NCBI RefSeq assembly: GCF_033807575.1
Contig: NC_084707.1
Span: 9,286,550 to 9,350,549, forward strand
Direction: 5' to 3'
Source of the DNA: Cydia pomonella
Taxonomy: Eukaryota > Arthropoda > Insecta > Lepidoptera > Tortricidae
DNA: 64,000 bases
The notes below the pieces were generated by a model. That model ran no database searches. It saw nothing but the letters and a program-made list of their open reading frames with translations, and was not told the DNA's origin. Of the stretch, positions 51,331 through 63,947 are shown in pieces. A program made the position numbers and the translations under genes. Positions within the stretch are counted from its first letter, which is position 1. Each line of letters opens with the position of its first letter.

Positions 51331-52159
51331 ACCAATGGGTTAAACCAGAAAGATTAAGTAATAGGTGCAGTGTCATCATATTAATGTTTTACTTAAAAAT
51401 CAGTATCCCTGGATTAATCATTGTTTGTAAGATTAGGTAGATACGTAGTCCATTTTTTCACAAGTTACTCGATTGATTGATTGGTAATTTGGTAGTACTT
51501 ATTTATTAACGGATATGTAACGCTTATTTGTTTCCGAAATATGCGCATCGTAGCAGAGAGATGATTCAATTATCAAATGTTTGTCCAATTACAATCATAT
51601 TGGGCGTGTAGTGGACGCATCTACACTACACGTGTAGTGCCACGCTCAGCATATCCGCCGCATGTGCATTTGAAAACTCATCCAATTATACACCTTATCC
51701 CCAAACAGTAAAGTATGTGTTAGAAATAGTTTTATAATCTAATGCACATAATATGATGGATGTAGGCGGCAGTATATTCGTGCCATGGTCCTGAAATTAA
51801 ACAACGCGGCTAGTGGCTACTGTTTCCAGTTGTGTATTTATTATAAATTTCAAATGGCAAAAGTAGAAATAGCACAAGTTGTAGGCAATTGTAAACAACG
51901 AAATTAGCACATGAGTCACACTGTTACAGGTGTTTAAAATTCGTAAGCGATATTTGGATGTACATAGTTTGAAAGATTTTTCAATAGATTTACCGTTGTT
52001 CCGTGTACCTTACTTCTACATAAGAAGAAGCACATCATAGTCGTGACTGTTAGTGAAATTTTAGAAGTAAACAATACTTTTAAGCTCCAGGCTGAGATAT
52101 ACAAACATTCATACATATTGTACGACATTATTACATAAGTCCCCACAGCTAAGCTCAAT

Positions 52160-52330
52160 AAGCTCAATAAGGCTTGTGTTGAGCGTACTTAAACAACGAT
52201 ATATATAAATATTTATGAATACTTAAATAAATACATGAAACTCACCCATGACTCAGGAACAAATATCCGTGCTCAACACACGAATAAATGCCCTTACCAG
52301 GATTTGAACCCGGGACCATCGGCATACATA
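52160..52330 (-). repeat. tRNA-derived SINE or LINE tail with tRNA-like box
   Basis: Reverse complement carries GCCGATGGTCCCGGGTTCAA then ATCCTGGTAAGGGCAT, the classic B box of a common lepidopteran repeat, followed by GTGTTGAGCACGGATATTTG. Confidence 0.75.
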
Positions 52331-53125
52331 TAGCAACACATACCTAATATTTTGAAATTGTTTAAATTCAAAACATTTACATGTTATATTTAAGCAGAAA
52401 TTAGAATCCTGCTTTTTTGGCGTTGTAGACGTAACGAGATTTTTCCCATTCCTTTTTAATAAAGTCAACCCTCATTTTTATAGATACCTATAGGTACTTA
52501 CTTGTATTCTACGCGATACCTACTCGTTCATCTTATATGTTTAAATGACCAATTCTTGTATGTATATATATTTCGGGGATCTGTGAAACGGCTCTAATAA
52601 TGAAATGCTATATGCTTTCGGGGGCGAAAATAGATCGATCTAACTAGATTTAATTTGGGAAAATGCGCACATTTGAGTTTTTATATGTTTTCCGAACAAA
52701 GCTCGGTGTCTCAGAAAATTATATTAAAAATGTGCGTCGGATCTCCGCTTTTGAGATCTAAAATCCACCCTCTGTTAAACTTTCCACGTAATCTAAACAA
52801 CCTTGGCCTTATCTGCTAACTCAGGCTCTGTTAGCTCAGGCATTTGCTATTAACTGTGTCCTATCGAACGCGAGGAGGTGGTCAACAATGTAATGGCTAC
52901 CGATCGTAAACCGTAAATATCGTTATAAAGTAACATTAAGCCACACCATAATGCGGATTTACGATCAAATATTGTTGTGTGTAATACATAGAGTTTCTCC
53001 AATACACTCCGCATTATAACGCTCAAACGAAGACTCGCAGTCAGCCTACATAAGCATCTTCGAAGCCGTTTGCTGATGATATCAATTTTTGAAATAAAGA
53101 AAAAACAAAAAATGCTCCAATATCT

Positions 53126-54547
53126 ATGGGAAATTATTTCCCGCTAAGTAGTTACGGAAAAAGCCTTTGGTTAACTTGGAACCCTCACCTGAGAAATACT
53201 ATACAAAAAGCAAAAATGGCCATGTGGTCATGCTGTCGAATGGCAGGAGCAAGATGGGGCATAAGACCCAAAATTGCTATGTGGTTATACACAGCGGTAG
53301 TGAGGCCCATTATTACCTACGCCTCCGCAGTCTGGTGTAATAAAACCAGCCAAAAGACGGCAATAGAAACTCTAAACAGCCTGCAACGCACGGCTTGTTT
53401 AACAGCAACAGGTGCCTTCTTCTCGACACCGGGGGCGGCCCTAGACGCACTGCTAGACATTATACCACTCCACTTGCAAATGCAAAAGGAGGCCAAACAG
53501 TGCGTCTATAGAATATGCACGCTAAACAGGCCGAAATGGCGCTCTCAAGCATTAACCAAACTAAAGGCCTGGGTTTTTGCAAATAGAACCCTTAGCATGC
53601 CCACGGATGACACGCACACAGAATGTCATTTTACCAAACTGTATACAGTAGAAATTCCTCCTAGAGACAAATGGATTAACGACCAAATGTACGTCGAAGA
53701 GGGAAGCCATATTTGGTACACTGATGGTTCCAAGAAAGGCAGTGATGTGGGATGTGGGATCTATGGTGAGAGACCTAAGTTCAGTGCTAGCGTCAGCATG
53801 GGCACACAGGCCTCAATCTTCCAGGCAGAAGTCTACGCCATCAACAAATGTGCGGAGATTAATCTGGATAGAAACCTAAGACACCAACATATCTACATCA
53901 ACTCAGACAGCCAAGCTGCTCTTCTGGCACTAGAATCCCTGGAGTCAAACTCGAAACTAGTCCAGAACTGTAAAACAAACCTAAATGCACTGGCTAACTC
54001 CAACAAAGTCATACTTAGATGGGTACCAGGGCACTCCGACATTAACGGAAACGAAGAAGCGGACGAACTTGCTAGAAAGGGCGCAGACACACCCCTGGTC
54101 GGCCCAGAACCGTTCTGTGGAATCACAAAACGGGATGCATATTCTCTGCTCAGCAACTTAGAAAAAACAAGAGCAATCGATTGGTGGAAATTCGTCAAAG
54201 GACAAGAACACTCGAAAGCTCTAATCAAAGGGTTCAACAACAAATTTGCTAAGGAGCTCTTAGAGCTCAAAAGACATAAAACCTGCGCGGTGACCAGAAT
54301 ATTGACTGGACACTGTAAGTTGAACAAACACATGTTTCAAATTGGGAAGAAACAAGACGCGACATGCAGGTTCTGCCATGAGTCAGAGGAGACTGCAATG
54401 CACATTCTCTGCTCCTGTGGACCACTAATGTCAAAAAGAAGTACCCACTTAGGGCGGCACGTATTGCAACCCTATAAGGTACAGAACATTACGGCCCAAA
54501 GAATCTGGAATTTCCTGGATTCAACGGGCATCAGTAATGAACTTTAA
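53126..54547 (+). CDS. Reverse transcriptase end plus RNase H domain of I-type LINE (truncated ORF)
   Basis: 473-codon open frame. The first 12 codons are flanking DNA; element sequence begins at about residue 13. RT thumb: RNTIQKAKMAMWSCCRMAGA, LYTAVVRPIITYASAVW. RNase H: YTDGSKK (residue about 199), AEVYAINK (about 233), NSDSQAALL (about 259) and GNEEADELARKG (about 312) supply the four acidic catalytic residues. A cysteine-histidine cluster CRFCHESEETAMHILCSC follows at about 413. Intact elements make an enzyme that copies their RNA into a nick in the genome. This copy lacks endonuclease and RT fingers/palm and cannot move by itself. Confidence 0.9.
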   Translation: MGNYFPLSSYGKSLWLTWNPHLRNTIQKAKMAMWSCCRMAGARWGIRPKIAMWLYTAVVRPIITYASAVWCNKTSQKTAIETLNSLQRTACLTATGAFFSTPGAALDALLDIIPLHLQMQKEAKQCVYRICTLNRPKWRSQALTKLKAWVFANRTLSMPTDDTHTECHFTKLYTVEIPPRDKWINDQMYVEEGSHIWYTDGSKKGSDVGCGIYGERPKFSASVSMGTQASIFQAEVYAINKCAEINLDRNLRHQHIYINSDSQAALLALESLESNSKLVQNCKTNLNALANSNKVILRWVPGHSDINGNEEADELARKGADTPLVGPEPFCGITKRDAYSLLSNLEKTRAIDWWKFVKGQEHSKALIKGFNNKFAKELLELKRHKTCAVTRILTGHCKLNKHMFQIGKKQDATCRFCHESEETAMHILCSCGPLMSKRSTHLGRHVLQPYKVQNITAQRIWNFLDSTGISNEL

Positions 54548-54619
54548 AGGGCTGTCACAATAGATCACTACCTGGTCGACGTGGCACTCAAAGGCCCGAA
54601 ACCCCAATAATAATAATAA
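53164..54619 (+). mobile_element. 5'-truncated I-type LINE with target-site duplication
   Basis: The insertion is bounded by the 11-base direct repeat TACGGAAAAAG at 53153-53163 and 54620-54630. It ends in a (TAA)n tail (54606-54619), typical of I-clade elements. Only the 3' part of the element was copied: the end of the reverse transcriptase, RNase H and a zinc-knuckle. The frame is intact, so the insertion is young. Confidence 0.9.
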
Positions 54620-55467
54620 TACGGAAAAAGTCGCTAGGTACTCTCCTAAGGCGTAGGCGTATGAAGAATAAATATACTGGAAATCTTTGCCGCATACAGG
54701 TAGTCTTGGTAGTTTAGTTGGTATAGCTATGATGCTCATGAATCTCATGATATCCCGAAGTCGCGAGTGGCGAAATGTTTACTTATTTTAAAAATTGAGC
54801 CATATGTACGCATGATAGCCCTACACGAGCTCACGCAGCACTCAGTTACATCTCAATCCATTTTTATGGGTATGATTTTTTGTTAGGTATTTTTTGTATA
54901 ATTCATACGCACCTGTAATAAATTTCGCTATCGCATTTTGATATTTTGTACCTTAGTATCATTGTGTGGTGACCACTAGTCGGATTGTATACTCCCTCTA
55001 GTGGCGAAGTGATCTGCGGTGTAACAATATCCGTCTTCTTATATCGAGATTATTGCACAATCAGTGGGCATTGGGCATTCATCTAACGGCGCTGTTTGTT
55101 AACGAGCCCCGGCATTGTGGTCAAAATGAAATGTGATCGATCCGTTTAAAAGCGATGGCTCTGCTGTATCTATATCAGAAGAGACTAGTAAATAGTAAGG
55201 ACTGCTATTTTGTCAATAAAATTGCATTCTGCGAATTTAAATTTGCCTATTAAGTAGGTATAAGTTGGATCATATTCTCCGTACACACAGGTAATCCTAG
55301 CTCAGAACCACTAAGTATCATGACCGAGAGAAAGTATCATGCTAATAAATATTTATATTATATTTATTACCCGTGTAACAAATACGTGCGACACGTTTGT
55401 TCTCTGGTAGATGTCACGTATAATGACCGTGCTGGTTAACTACCTTGCATCTATTGAAAATTAAGTT

Positions 55468-55742
55468 TTATTTTTGGTACAAGCTTTTATCGTTGACTGT
55501 ACTTTTCTTTCCACAAGTAACTAATACTCATCGAGGCAATTCTAAACACCCTAAACACAATTCGGTTGCTTGGATTTATGACAGATTTCTTATGGTCACC
55601 TCCTGTCTCCATCATCAGATCAGCTCGCTGGTATCATAATATTGTATTGTCACCCGACTTACATATGTATGAAAATTGTCAGCTTTATCGGAAACCGGGA
55701 AGTGGGTCAAATTTAAGTTGCAAGATTTGACCCGTACAAACA
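55468..55742 (-). repeat. Dispersed repeat R1, copy 4 (inverted)
   Basis: GGTACAAGCTTTTATCGTTG, then CATCATCAGATCAGCTCGCT, ATAATATTGTATTGTCACCC and AACCGGGAAGTGGGTCAAAT. Confidence 0.85.
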
Positions 55743-55803
55743 TATATATGTAGTTACGTTGCAAGTTAAATAAAAGCTTGTAAAAACTTTTAAATTAAAG
55801 GAA

Positions 55804-55942
55804 CACATATGTGATATTGTCTATGAAAAGGGACTTTATTGTCGGTGGCGCTTACGCCATTATCAACAACGCCACGCTACGCAGTACGGCGTAAGCACCA
55901 TCGACAATAAGGTCCCTTTTCATAGATGATGTCACATATTGT
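55804..55942. repeat. Foldback MITE (AAAGGGACTTTATTGTCGGTGG)
   Basis: Arms 55804-55858 and 55888-55942 are inverted copies with few mismatches; 29-base loop. Confidence 0.85.
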
Positions 55943-56660
55943 ATGGAGTTGTCTTTACTATCTATCGTCTATGGTTTTAATTTGGAGCTAGCTTCTTGCC
56001 GGAAGTTGTGGGCAGATTAAAAGGCGGTGTTGATAACGTAAAATATTGACGAGAATTAAAGTTATTTGTATTGAAACCGCCTTAAATTATTATAGTTATG
56101 TACTGCCACCGTCATAATATCTTAACGTACGACGATTATAGTGCATTGTGCAATGAGGGGGGTAAGTGAAATTTTGCAAACGAGGTCTTTGCAATATTCT
56201 TACCCCCGGAGTTACACTACACACTACATGAAAAAAAAAATCAGTACACTTGCGAAGAAAAAACTAAATTTAAAAGAAATAATTCTTAAACAAATACGGT
56301 GACATTCCAAACATTCGTCCTCCACGATCAACCTATCCGGCATTGATATATTGAGCCACGATAAAAAAAATCTGTAAGAATATTTTTCTTAAACTTGTAA
56401 TGAAATGTTGATATGACTTACTTCAAATTAGGTCCGGAAATACTACATATCAGGTGCGATGAGTGAAGATGATATGTAAAGGAATTTCATACATACAGGC
56501 TTACACACCTAGGCCTCCAAGGCAACCTTCTTTTGTTTTTAAACGTCAAGTTATGGCATGTCTTGGCATTCAACCATAAAAAACCTATAAGCAAAATTCT
56601 GCCATTATGCTTTTTTTGTTTCTATTTGTTAATTACTATTTCAAGGTTTCCTAAAGGTGA

Positions 56661-56779
56661 ACGAAAATTTGATTATTTTTGCGCTACCACGCACGGTTTT
56701 TTTTCAGTAATGCAGAAATCTTTATAGGGCTGTATCTCCTAAGCCGTGTGTCGTAGCGCAAAAATAATCAAATTTTCGT
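56661..56779. repeat. Foldback MITE (ACGAAAATTTGATTATTTTTGCG)
   Basis: Arms 56661-56696 and 56744-56779, 36 bases with two or three mismatches. Confidence 0.85.
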
Positions 56780-59182
56780 TTCCCGTCCAATAACCCTAAG
56801 GTAATAATAAATAAAAACACAAAAAAAGAAAAAAAAAAGGAAAAAGAAAGAAAAAAAAAGCGTAAGGGCGTGCGCAGTAGCGCCAAAATAATTACATGTT
56901 TGTTCCCCTTCAATACCCAACGCACTGAATAACCTATCACATTAGGAATGAAACAATCATCATCATCATCCTATTATTTTATTATTATTATTTCATTGCA
57001 AGTTTAAGAAAAGCACTGTACAAATCTCGCCACGTATCCCTAACCGACCTCGCTACGCTCGGCCGTCTATATCTACATTGGTAAGTATTTAAGTTTTACT
57101 TACCAAGTAATTAAAACTAGATATTTTCGGACATAAGACCTATCTAATGCGGCTACTGTTCAATTAATTAGACATAAGTATTAAAAATTACACATTTTTA
57201 TCCATCCATACATTATAAGCCAAAAGTTTGTTTTATGTTTTCCTCCGAGCTCCGTTGTAATATAAAAAATACGTTACTCAGATAATGTAAGTACGTTCTT
57301 ATTAATGGCACCGAAGTCTGTAATTAATTACTCTCTTTTATTTTACCTAAATTGTCTTTGGACTGCTAAAAGGTTTCCGACCGCTGGTTTCAAACGCTTG
57401 ATGGTTTATAGTAGATTAAAGGCACCTATTTCTGAAATGGTGCTTTTCACCCGAGTTAAACACTCGACTTAATACTCATTCATTTAAAATACGAGGAAAG
57501 TAAAATACATATTCATTTAAAAAAAACACTGCTAAGTATAAGTATATAATAGTATTCCTTGAGGGTTTTTTTAATTAACAATTTAGGTAAAAATATCGTT
57601 ATTTATGAAATGGGGAGTTAATTATAAGAATGAAAATTGTTACAACTAAAATTTTAATTGCTTATCGTAAAAACAAGAAAAAAACCGAACTTGGAAAGTA
57701 CAATGCTCTAGTGCAGAATTGCAGATACTATCACTTTTTGCACGCTTTTAAGAACAACAATGACCCTCTCTTCAGAGCAGGATAAATGAAAATTATTATG
57801 ACGCCACACATTTTTCAAACCGTGTCCGCGTTCCGTACGTGGGTGAAAACCGCATTTTAACAAATGAAAATAAAAGTTAACGACAAAGTTTTCTATGTTC
57901 GTGAGAAAATCCGAGAATGCTAAAATTATCGGTGTCTCCAATCGTTTGTTTGTAAATCCGGCCGTTGAGAAATATAAATGGTCGACGTTAATATGGCTTT
58001 TCTCAAACTTGGGAATTACGAATTTGGCAGTTTTAAATTAAACGACGAAAGTAACTGAGAAATCAGATTTAGTCTGTATTGAATATTCTTCAATAGGCCT
58101 AAAATTGCCAATTTTGCTTGGCGCCGAGGGAAATATTAAGCTTCTTTCAAGAATACCGGTATTAATGGAACCATCGATTTTTTTTAATTCAATATTTTCT
58201 AGCATCTGATCTGTGACAACTGTGACTACCTAGGTCGTTTATCAATGGCGTCATCTAGATCGAGGATTTGTATTCAAAATCACAATACCAGCAGGTAACT
58301 AATTACAGATTTTTAGATTAAATCTAGGTATTCCTTTCATATACTTACACAAAGTAGGTACTTACCTAACTAAGTACATATGTATTAATAACCGATGATG
58401 AGGCTTTTTCGAGTGCAGCCTACAATCGGTATTGGATATGGTCACATCACATCACTATAGCGCGGCAAGGACTGACAGATGAGCGTCGCGGCAATGGCGG
58501 CGCCGTAGTGGAGTTTCCCAAGTTATGTCTGTTTTTATTGTATTAAATCCTTTATTTGATGATGACTGGTGTATTTAGTTAAACAGTATGTATAAAATAG
58601 ATATAACAGAGTCGAGGTCGAGAGTGCTTAGGTACAGTACAACACATTTAATACAAAACATTTCAGTCCGAAATTATAATGCAACAGTTTTGCGTCAATC
58701 ATGGTGTTTAAATTTTCTTAAAGTTGGAACATATCAGTTCTTATAATTTCCAAATTATTTTAGTTCATACTTTATAGTGTATTTTCCTACTTTAAAAGTT
58801 AATTAATTGTTGAATGCATACAAGACTGCACCAGTATTACCTTGTTCCTATTTGTTATCTACTTATATTGAAACCCTCGTAGGTAGTGAAAACAATACGT
58901 GAAAGTCGTTTACAGTATAATGGCTCAACACGACAGTTTGTTCCGCGACAACTCAATTTGAATCAGTCCTGCTCATATAGACGATAAAGACAAAGTAACG
59001 GTCTAAAGACAATATTGCTACTTGACTTCGAATTTTTCAAAGACGGTATAATGCGTCGGTCGTCGACCTGTGTTTTTTTCTTAGTTCTAAAGAAAAATTG
59101 CCCGCCGCCCGAAATATTATTTGGAACTAAAGCAACTTAGTTCGACGCACATTGCAGAAGGTCTTGTTTGGAATAGTGTAAC

Positions 59183-61125
59183 TTGTGAAATGTTTTAACT
59201 AAGGATATAATTTTGATGTCAACTTTTAGCTGATATCCTGTACTATCATTTAACAGTAAAAAAAGTACAGGGCAATGACCTAGTTTTCGAAAAAAAAGAT
59301 AAAATGCAAAAAAAGTAAATTTTTGAAGACAATTTTTATCTTTGTTATAGTTCTCGAGTACTTGTGGATAATTTTCTGTGACATTTACGTATGCTTCAAA
59401 TTTATGCCCTAATTCATAAGCTATCGAATGATTCAAATATTTTTTGAGTGCGGGATTTGAAATTTTGTACGTGGGCATACTATTGAAACACAAGAAAAGT
59501 TATTTCAGCGTTTTTAAAAATTCATCCCCTAAAGGGGTTTAAAAAGGGTTGAAAGTTTGAATCCTTTACCAATGTTTTGAAAATTCTTATAAAGGCATAA
59601 TAGCCGATTACAAATAAAAGTTATTTCAACGTTTTTCGAAATTCAATCTCTAAAGCGGGTTAAAAAAGGGGATGAAGGTTTGTATGGGGTTCAAGTTTTA
59701 TTTTGAGCTAGGAACTTGAAAGTTTGTAAAAAGGTATTTTATTAAAAGAGAAGTAAACTAATTTTAGCGTTTTTGAAAATTCATCCCTCAAGGTGGTGAA
59801 AAAGGGCGTTGAAAGTTTGTATGAAGATTAAACATTTTTTTAAGTGCGGGACTTGAAGCTTTGTATAAAGGCATATTGTTAGAATTCAAGAAAAGTTATA
59901 TCAGAGTTTTTAAAACTTCATCCCCTAAAAGGGTTAAATAGAGGTTGACAGTTTGTATAGGGTTCAAAATTTAGTTTCAAACTTAAAATTTCAGCGTGTT
60001 GGAAAATTCATCCTTCAAGCTGGTGAGAAAGGGGTTGAAAGTTTGTATACAGATTAAACATTTTTGTGACTTGAATCGTTGTATCACGGCATATTATTTG
60101 ATTGCCAGAAAAGTTAATTCAGCATTTTTAAAAATTTATCCCCGAAATGGGTTAAAAATGGGTTGATAATTTGTATGAGGTTTAAAATTTAACTTAAGCT
60201 AGAAACTTGAAACTTCGTAAATTTAGTGCTTCATTAAAAGAGAAGAAAACTATTCTAAGCTTTTTTGAAAATTCATCCCCCAAGGTAGTGTAAGAGGGGT
60301 TGAAAGTTTTTATGGAGGTCAAAAAATTTTTTGAGTGCGGGACTTAAAACTTTGTATATGGGCATATTATTAGAATAAAACAACATTTTTAAAAAAATCT
60401 AAAAGGGTTAAATGGGGGTTGAAAGTTTGAATCCATTACAAATGCTTTAAAATTTCATAGAAAAACATAATGCAAGATTAAAAAAAGTTATTTTAACGTT
60501 CTTGATGTTTCAAACCCCTGAGAGGGTTAAAAGGTGGTAGAAGTTTATATGTAGTACGAGTTTTCTTTTAAGCTAGGAACTTGAAACTTGGTAAACGGGC
60601 ATTACCTCTATATTCAAATAGACGAAAACTGATGAACATATTGTGAAAAATCATTTCCTAAGTTCGTGAAAAAATGGTTGTTACTTGTTAGTTTGCATCA
60701 GGAACGATTTTTTTTTGTAAATAGTGATCTTGAAATGTCGTAAAAAGACACAATAATAGGAAACAAGAAAAGTGAATTCAGCGTTTTTAGAAATTAATTC
60801 CCCAAGGGAGTTAAAATGACATTCATTGAAAGTTTGTGAAATGTAAAATTAAATGTAATTGGTGAAAAAAGGGTTTAAAGTTTGCATTCGATTGGAATAG
60901 TGGACTTGAAAATCTTCGTAAGGGATTGAGAGGGATTATATCGAGAACATTTTTTTTTTCACTTAGGGGCTTGAAACTTCGTAGGTTGTGTCAGACAAAT
61001 CTCATGCGTTGTGTAATTATTAACAAATGATTAACCGTCCCTACTGCTACCTTTTGCTGCATAATGTTCTACGCTCATGTATATAACATACAAATCTACG
61101 CGTACGAACTCGCGGGCAACAGCTA
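59183..61125 (+). mobile_element. Helitron-like non-autonomous element with degenerate internal repeats
   Basis: The right end reads CTACGCGTACGAACTCGCGG then GCAACAGCTAG followed by T, the usual 3' end (short GC hairpin then CTAG) of lepidopteran Helitrons. From 59500 to about 60990 a phrase such as AAAATTCATCCCCTAAAGGG, GTTAAAAAGGGGTTGAAAGT and TTGTATGG recurs roughly ten times with much divergence. The first 260 bases also occur at 2187. No helicase gene is present. The 5' end is not fixed. Confidence 0.65.
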
Positions 61126-61254
61126 GTTTTCAATAATTACGGTAATTTTTTGAGCTCTAAATAAACCTCAAATTATCAACTTAAAAAATATAACAGTTAA
61201 AGCCTTAGGTACTTCATAGCACATATAAAACAAAGGCGTTCTGTCGTCTGGCTG

Positions 61255-61330
61255 TACTTACGCTTTTTATACTACAAAACGGATTTTAATGGAAAATCAA
61301 TAGATAGAGGGATTCAAGAAAAAGGTTTAG
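61255..61330 (-). repeat. Interspersed element fragment (inverted)
   Basis: Reverse complement reads AAACCTTTTTCTTGAATCCC, then TCTATCTATTGATTTTCC and AAAATCCGTTTTGTAGT, related to 37730-37930. Confidence 0.6.
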
Positions 61331-62821
61331 TAGGAATGATTAGTCTATTTGCGTTATAGGGGGCGCTATTTTAGTTACCTTAAGTAATTTTACCGCCCTT
61401 TACTTACTTTTGAATTCGTTTGAAATAATAATAGTTATTTATATTTAGTTTAGTTTTATATACCTATTATTGGTTTTATTTAAGTAAATAAACGCCTCTA
61501 CCAATAAAAAACACGTAGGTAAATGCTACACGATAAAATTTCCCTAACGTATAAATCATGTTAAATTTCATTAGAGCCCCGATTTTATATGCAGATCCCT
61601 AATTGTGTTTGTTTTCTGTTCGTAATATAATTTATTTCATTATAGACAAGCCTTTAGTTCATCAGTGGGTTTTGTGTGCACCCACGTGACTCGGGATTGA
61701 TGCATTGCCGTTGAAACAATGTCTAACAAGTTCTAGCCCGCGGATATTGTTACATAGCGCCTGAGGACGAAACAATACGAATTACCGAGACGTTGTTAAC
61801 AGCTTGCATCACCTAAGGTGCCGGGAATGTTGCTGTGTAAATCATTCGAGCACTGGCTAGACTAATTAATTATTATGTATTTCACTTTCAACTTCCTTTT
61901 TCTTCCCACGCGCTTTGCACTACGGGCTTAAAATATTTAGTACTTAAGAGTCTCAACACGCCGCCATAAAGCCGCTCCAATACAATTGAAATCACGCTCT
62001 AATTTTTCTTATTTAAAAAGAATCTCTAAACTTCATGGTACTGTCAGTAGAGGTGACAATAGGGTGTCAGCTATTGACCATTATAGTATGTCAAATACTA
62101 GGGCGTCTACCTTAGTAGAATTACAATTCTTACTATGATTGATATGAACTTTTTAGCGAAAATTCTAATACGGATATATATATGCTATAGGTGAAAAAAA
62201 ATAACTTAAAATAATTATTACATGGTAATAAATTAAGCATGAAATGAGATTATGTAAATTTATCCCATTCAGCCAGTTATTTTATGTGATTCAATTATAT
62301 ATTTTATATGTTATTTGTAATTATAGATTTCACCGAGCTTAATGCATTAGTATCTAGGTAATAAACGTGGTAGTAAAGTGGGTATAGACACGAGAATAAT
62401 ATAAAAGAATCTAGGAAATGAACGCCGTGTAGATAATTACTTGATAATAGGATCGGCATACTTTGGTAGTTCTGTTTTTTTCTTGTAAAACCTAAAAAGG
62501 CTAGCTTTAGACACAGGATGGCTTCTGGTGCGGATATGGTGAATGGTCGTTCGCCCCTCTGTACCTAGTGTTTAGAAGACTTAAAAAATAATGTGTTTAT
62601 TCCTGGAACTTGTGGTAAAATCTTTCATGAAAATTTAATGTAATAAATAAATTTAATGTCTAGGTATGAGTTTGTCTAGGCTAGACTGACAGTGACAAAA
62701 GCCAACTGATTTGCAAAACCATCAATTTTATCCAGTTGCTAGCCAATTCTCAATTCTCAAATGAACTGTGTAACTATGGCAACTGTCACCATGCTTATAA
62801 CAGTCGTGTCCTGGGGCACAT

Positions 62822-62972
62822 GTACAGTCAACCAATTTGAATCCTAGGCCACTATAGAACCTTGTCGCTTTAACTACTAGATACTTGACACGCATCACTC
62901 AATAAGCACTGTCGTAGAAGTCATTATGGCAAGGTTCTATAGTGGCCTAGGAATCAAATTGGTTGACTGTAC
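62822..62972. repeat. Foldback MITE with GTACAGTCAACCAATTTG termini
   Basis: Arms 62822-62864 and 62930-62972, 43 bases, almost exact inverted copies. The open frame starting at 62926 lies partly in the right arm and has no family match. Confidence 0.85.
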
Positions 62973-63560
62973 ATTAGCAATAAAGGTGAAAGCAGGGTGT
63001 CGTTTTTTGGGCATTACTACGAGTATGTCGAGCACTGGGACGTTTACCGTACCTAAAGTCGAACATATTATATGTCGTTTCGCCGAAAATGTTATATTCG
63101 AAGAACAACGTTTATTTGACTTAGAGATTAACTACTTGACCCATTTATTAAAAACACAATTTAACATCATATCAAGACAGAGGAAAAATCCATCGACGCA
63201 GGCTTCGTCAATATACGTAAACAAGCAAAAACCATCCACAACACGCTTCGTCATCCTATCCTACAAAATATATATCGACAACACGTTTCGTCAACGGCCT
63301 ATCTAGTATCTAGATAATGAAAACCGGCCAACTGCGAGTTCGTTTTACTCGCGCATCGAGGGTTCCGTACAAACGTTGACTTATCTAGTGTAACTATAAC
63401 GGCGAAAGCCTTCTGATCACAAGTATCTATCGGCAAATTGTCTAACTAATTTGCGCGATGTAATACACGTATGTTGGTTTTTCGAGGATAATTCTCTATC
63501 ATGTAACTCACAAGCGGTATTGAACCTTTAAGTCTAAGGAGAGACTTTACCTCCTTGTGA

Positions 63561-63824
63561 GTGTTCTACTGCTTGTACAATGGGCTGTGCTCTGAAGAAT
63601 TGTTTGACATGATGGCAACGGCCGCTTTCTATCACCGCACCACTCGCCGTCGGCAGGGTGTTCATCCTCACACCCTAGAACCTAAATGGTCGCCTACTGT
63701 GCGGCTTAAGAGGAATTTCCTACCGCGAACGTTTCGGCTGTTGAATGAGTTTCCTGCCGAGGTTTTCCCGATGGGCTTACAGTATGGGGTTCTTCAAAAA
63801 AGGAGTGTACGCGGTCACGTCTGA
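63561..63824 (+). mobile_element. LINE ORF2 C-terminal fragment
   Basis: LYNGLCSEELFDMMATAAFY, HRTTRRRQGVHPHTLEP, KRNFLPRTFRLLNEFPAEVF and LQYGVLQKR match the end of the reverse transcriptase ORF of a common lepidopteran LINE. The frame is open, but its end is altered by a MITE inserted from 63807. The family is the same as the inverted fragment at 27980. The ORF upstream of 63561 is missing, so the copy is 5'-truncated. Confidence 0.8.
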
Positions 63825-63947
63825 AAATATCGATACGAAAAAAGGGCCAAAAAAATGTATACACGACTTTATTGCCCATATATTAATGTAGTATATACAT
63901 ATTTTTGACACTTTTTTTCGTATAGATATTTTCAGACGTGACTGTAC
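63807..63947. repeat. Foldback MITE inserted in the LINE
   Basis: Arms 63807-63843 (GTACGCGGTCACGTCTGAAA ...) and 63913-63947 (reverse complement starts GTACAGTCACGTCTGAAAAT). LINE 3' sequence (TCGGCAACGCGCATGTAATA) resumes after it at about 63948. Confidence 0.8.

Noticed and set aside
58440..58520. GC-rich stretch that might be a first exon of the receptor kinase
   Set aside because: No signal peptide-like frame with a donor could be found on the minus strand; the sequence may be part of a repeat.
62926..63306. 126-codon plus-strand frame
   Set aside because: Its first part lies in the right arm of a MITE and the rest has repeated CGTC phrases resembling repeat family R2; no protein family match.
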